Origin: CAYOFK01 sp964403185
Lineage (GTDB): Bacteria; Bacteroidota; Bacteroidia; Bacteroidales; VadinHA17
Assembly (NCBI GenBank): GCA_964403185.1
Contig: CAYOFK010000172.1
Coordinates: 1-5,351, forward strand
Length of the DNA stretch: 5,351 nt
Reading direction: 5' to 3'
Shown here one piece after another: positions 4,972 through 5,351 of this stretch (its first letter is position 1; the number at the start of each line of letters is the position of its first letter). Made by a program: the position numbers and the translations under genes. The notes under the pieces were generated by a model. That model saw only the letters and a list, made by a program, of their open reading frames with translations, ran no database searches and had not been told where the DNA came from.

Positions 4972-5351
4972 TTTCCATTCTATCCCTACGGGATGCGGTA
5001 AAAATCATGCCTTCCTTTCCAGGCATTAAAATGCCTGTCTATTATCATTCAGTCCTTACAGGACGGGACCGGGCGTTAAGAATTTGTCCGGTGGACAAAT
5101 TTAGCCCCACCTTCGACAAGTCTGGTGCCTCCGCTAAAGCTTCGGCGACACGCGGATGGTGGGCAAAGGAGGGGCCAGGGCTGTGGGGGCAGGTTTGTTT
5201 GAAAAGAGTTACTTGGTTCTGCCGGTCTCAAAAATCTTATTGGATATAGAAAACACAGACAGATCCACCTCCGTCTCAGAGAGACTGAATGGAAACAGGC
5301 AGTCACTTCAGTGGCTGTTTTTGGATCAGAGCAAACAATCACAGCCCGTAG
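4972..5351. repeat. Hairpin-rich repeat, copy 2 (cut by window end)
   Basis: Identical over its whole visible length to 4069-4448. It contains the same structures shifted by 903: REP-type hairpins at 4982-4994, 5052-5064 and 5273-5285, 7-4-7 hairpins at 5020-5037 and 5300-5317, the central hairpin at 5081-5101 and the G-quadruplex motif at 5161-5189. The window ends nine bases into the last inverted REP-type hairpin (from 5343), so what follows, possibly a second transposase gene, is unknown. Confidence 0.9.
4982..4994 (+). repeat. REP-type hairpin 1 (copy 2), upstream of the transposase gene
   Basis: Same tagged hairpin as at 4079-4091 (tag 4976-4980). It lies 72 nt upstream of the transposase start with its tag nearest the gene. 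With the hairpin at 4440-4452 it forms an outward-pointing inverted pair that encloses the gene, giving a candidate minimal mobile unit of about 4440-4994. Confidence 0.75.

Larger units (their letters stand above)
4069..5351. mobile_element. REP/RAYT-like locus: Y1 transposase gene between two copies of a hairpin-rich repeat
   Basis: A 380-bp sequence occurs twice without a mismatch (offset 903 bp), enclosing a single-domain Y1 transposase gene. Each copy has CATTC-tagged short hairpins at both ends in mirror orientation. This is the arrangement of REP-associated tyrosine transposases, and also resembles IS200-group elements, whose ends are hairpins rather than inverted repeats. No target-site duplication was found, as expected for single-strand Y1 transposition. 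The right boundary is outside the window. Alternatives are tandem duplication of a 903-bp unit or an assembly artefact at a repeat. Confidence 0.7.

Noticed and set aside
4069..5351. CRISPR array or attachment-site pair
   Set aside because: There are only two long copies with a gene between them and no short regularly spaced spacers; no integrase or cas gene is present.

Overview
The window looks like a piece of a Bacteroidota chromosome. The evidence is indirect: a lipoprotein with a loose lipobox, starts mostly without a Shine-Dalgarno sequence, a WbqC-family protein of the kind common in that phylum, and a possible outer-membrane barrel tail ending in Phe at the left edge. No rRNA, tRNA or CRISPR array is visible, and the taxonomic call is an inference.

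Layout. Bases 1-68 probably hold the last codons of a beta-barrel protein. Bases 69-389 are non-coding and contain several imperfect hairpins. Bases 390-1334 (+) encode a TPR lipoprotein. It converges, 16 bp apart, on a three-gene minus-strand cluster read right to left: larC (3951-2761), larB (2750-2004) and a WbqC-family gene (1989-1351), with gaps of 10 and 14 nt. LarB and LarC are the first and last dedicated enzymes of nickel-pincer nucleotide (NPN) cofactor synthesis. LarE and any NPN-dependent racemase such as LarA are not in the window.

The right quarter (4069-5351) is the most interesting part. A single-domain HUH/Y1 transposase of the IS200/REP-associated (RAYT) type (4910-4461, minus) sits between two identical 380-bp direct repeats, 4069-4448 and 4972-5351, the second cut by the window edge. 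Each repeat has a mirror layout. Its left end carries a CATTC-tagged 5-3-5 hairpin, a 7-4-7 hairpin and a second CATTC-tagged 5-3-5 hairpin. The right end carries the same trio in inverted orientation at exactly the same spacings. The stem sequences differ between counterparts but pairing is kept. The centre holds a 9-bp hairpin and a canonical G-quadruplex motif.

This looks like a large BIME- or MITE-like element built from REP-type hairpins, paired with the transposase that probably recognises it. The small open frames inside the repeats overlap these hairpins and were not called as genes.
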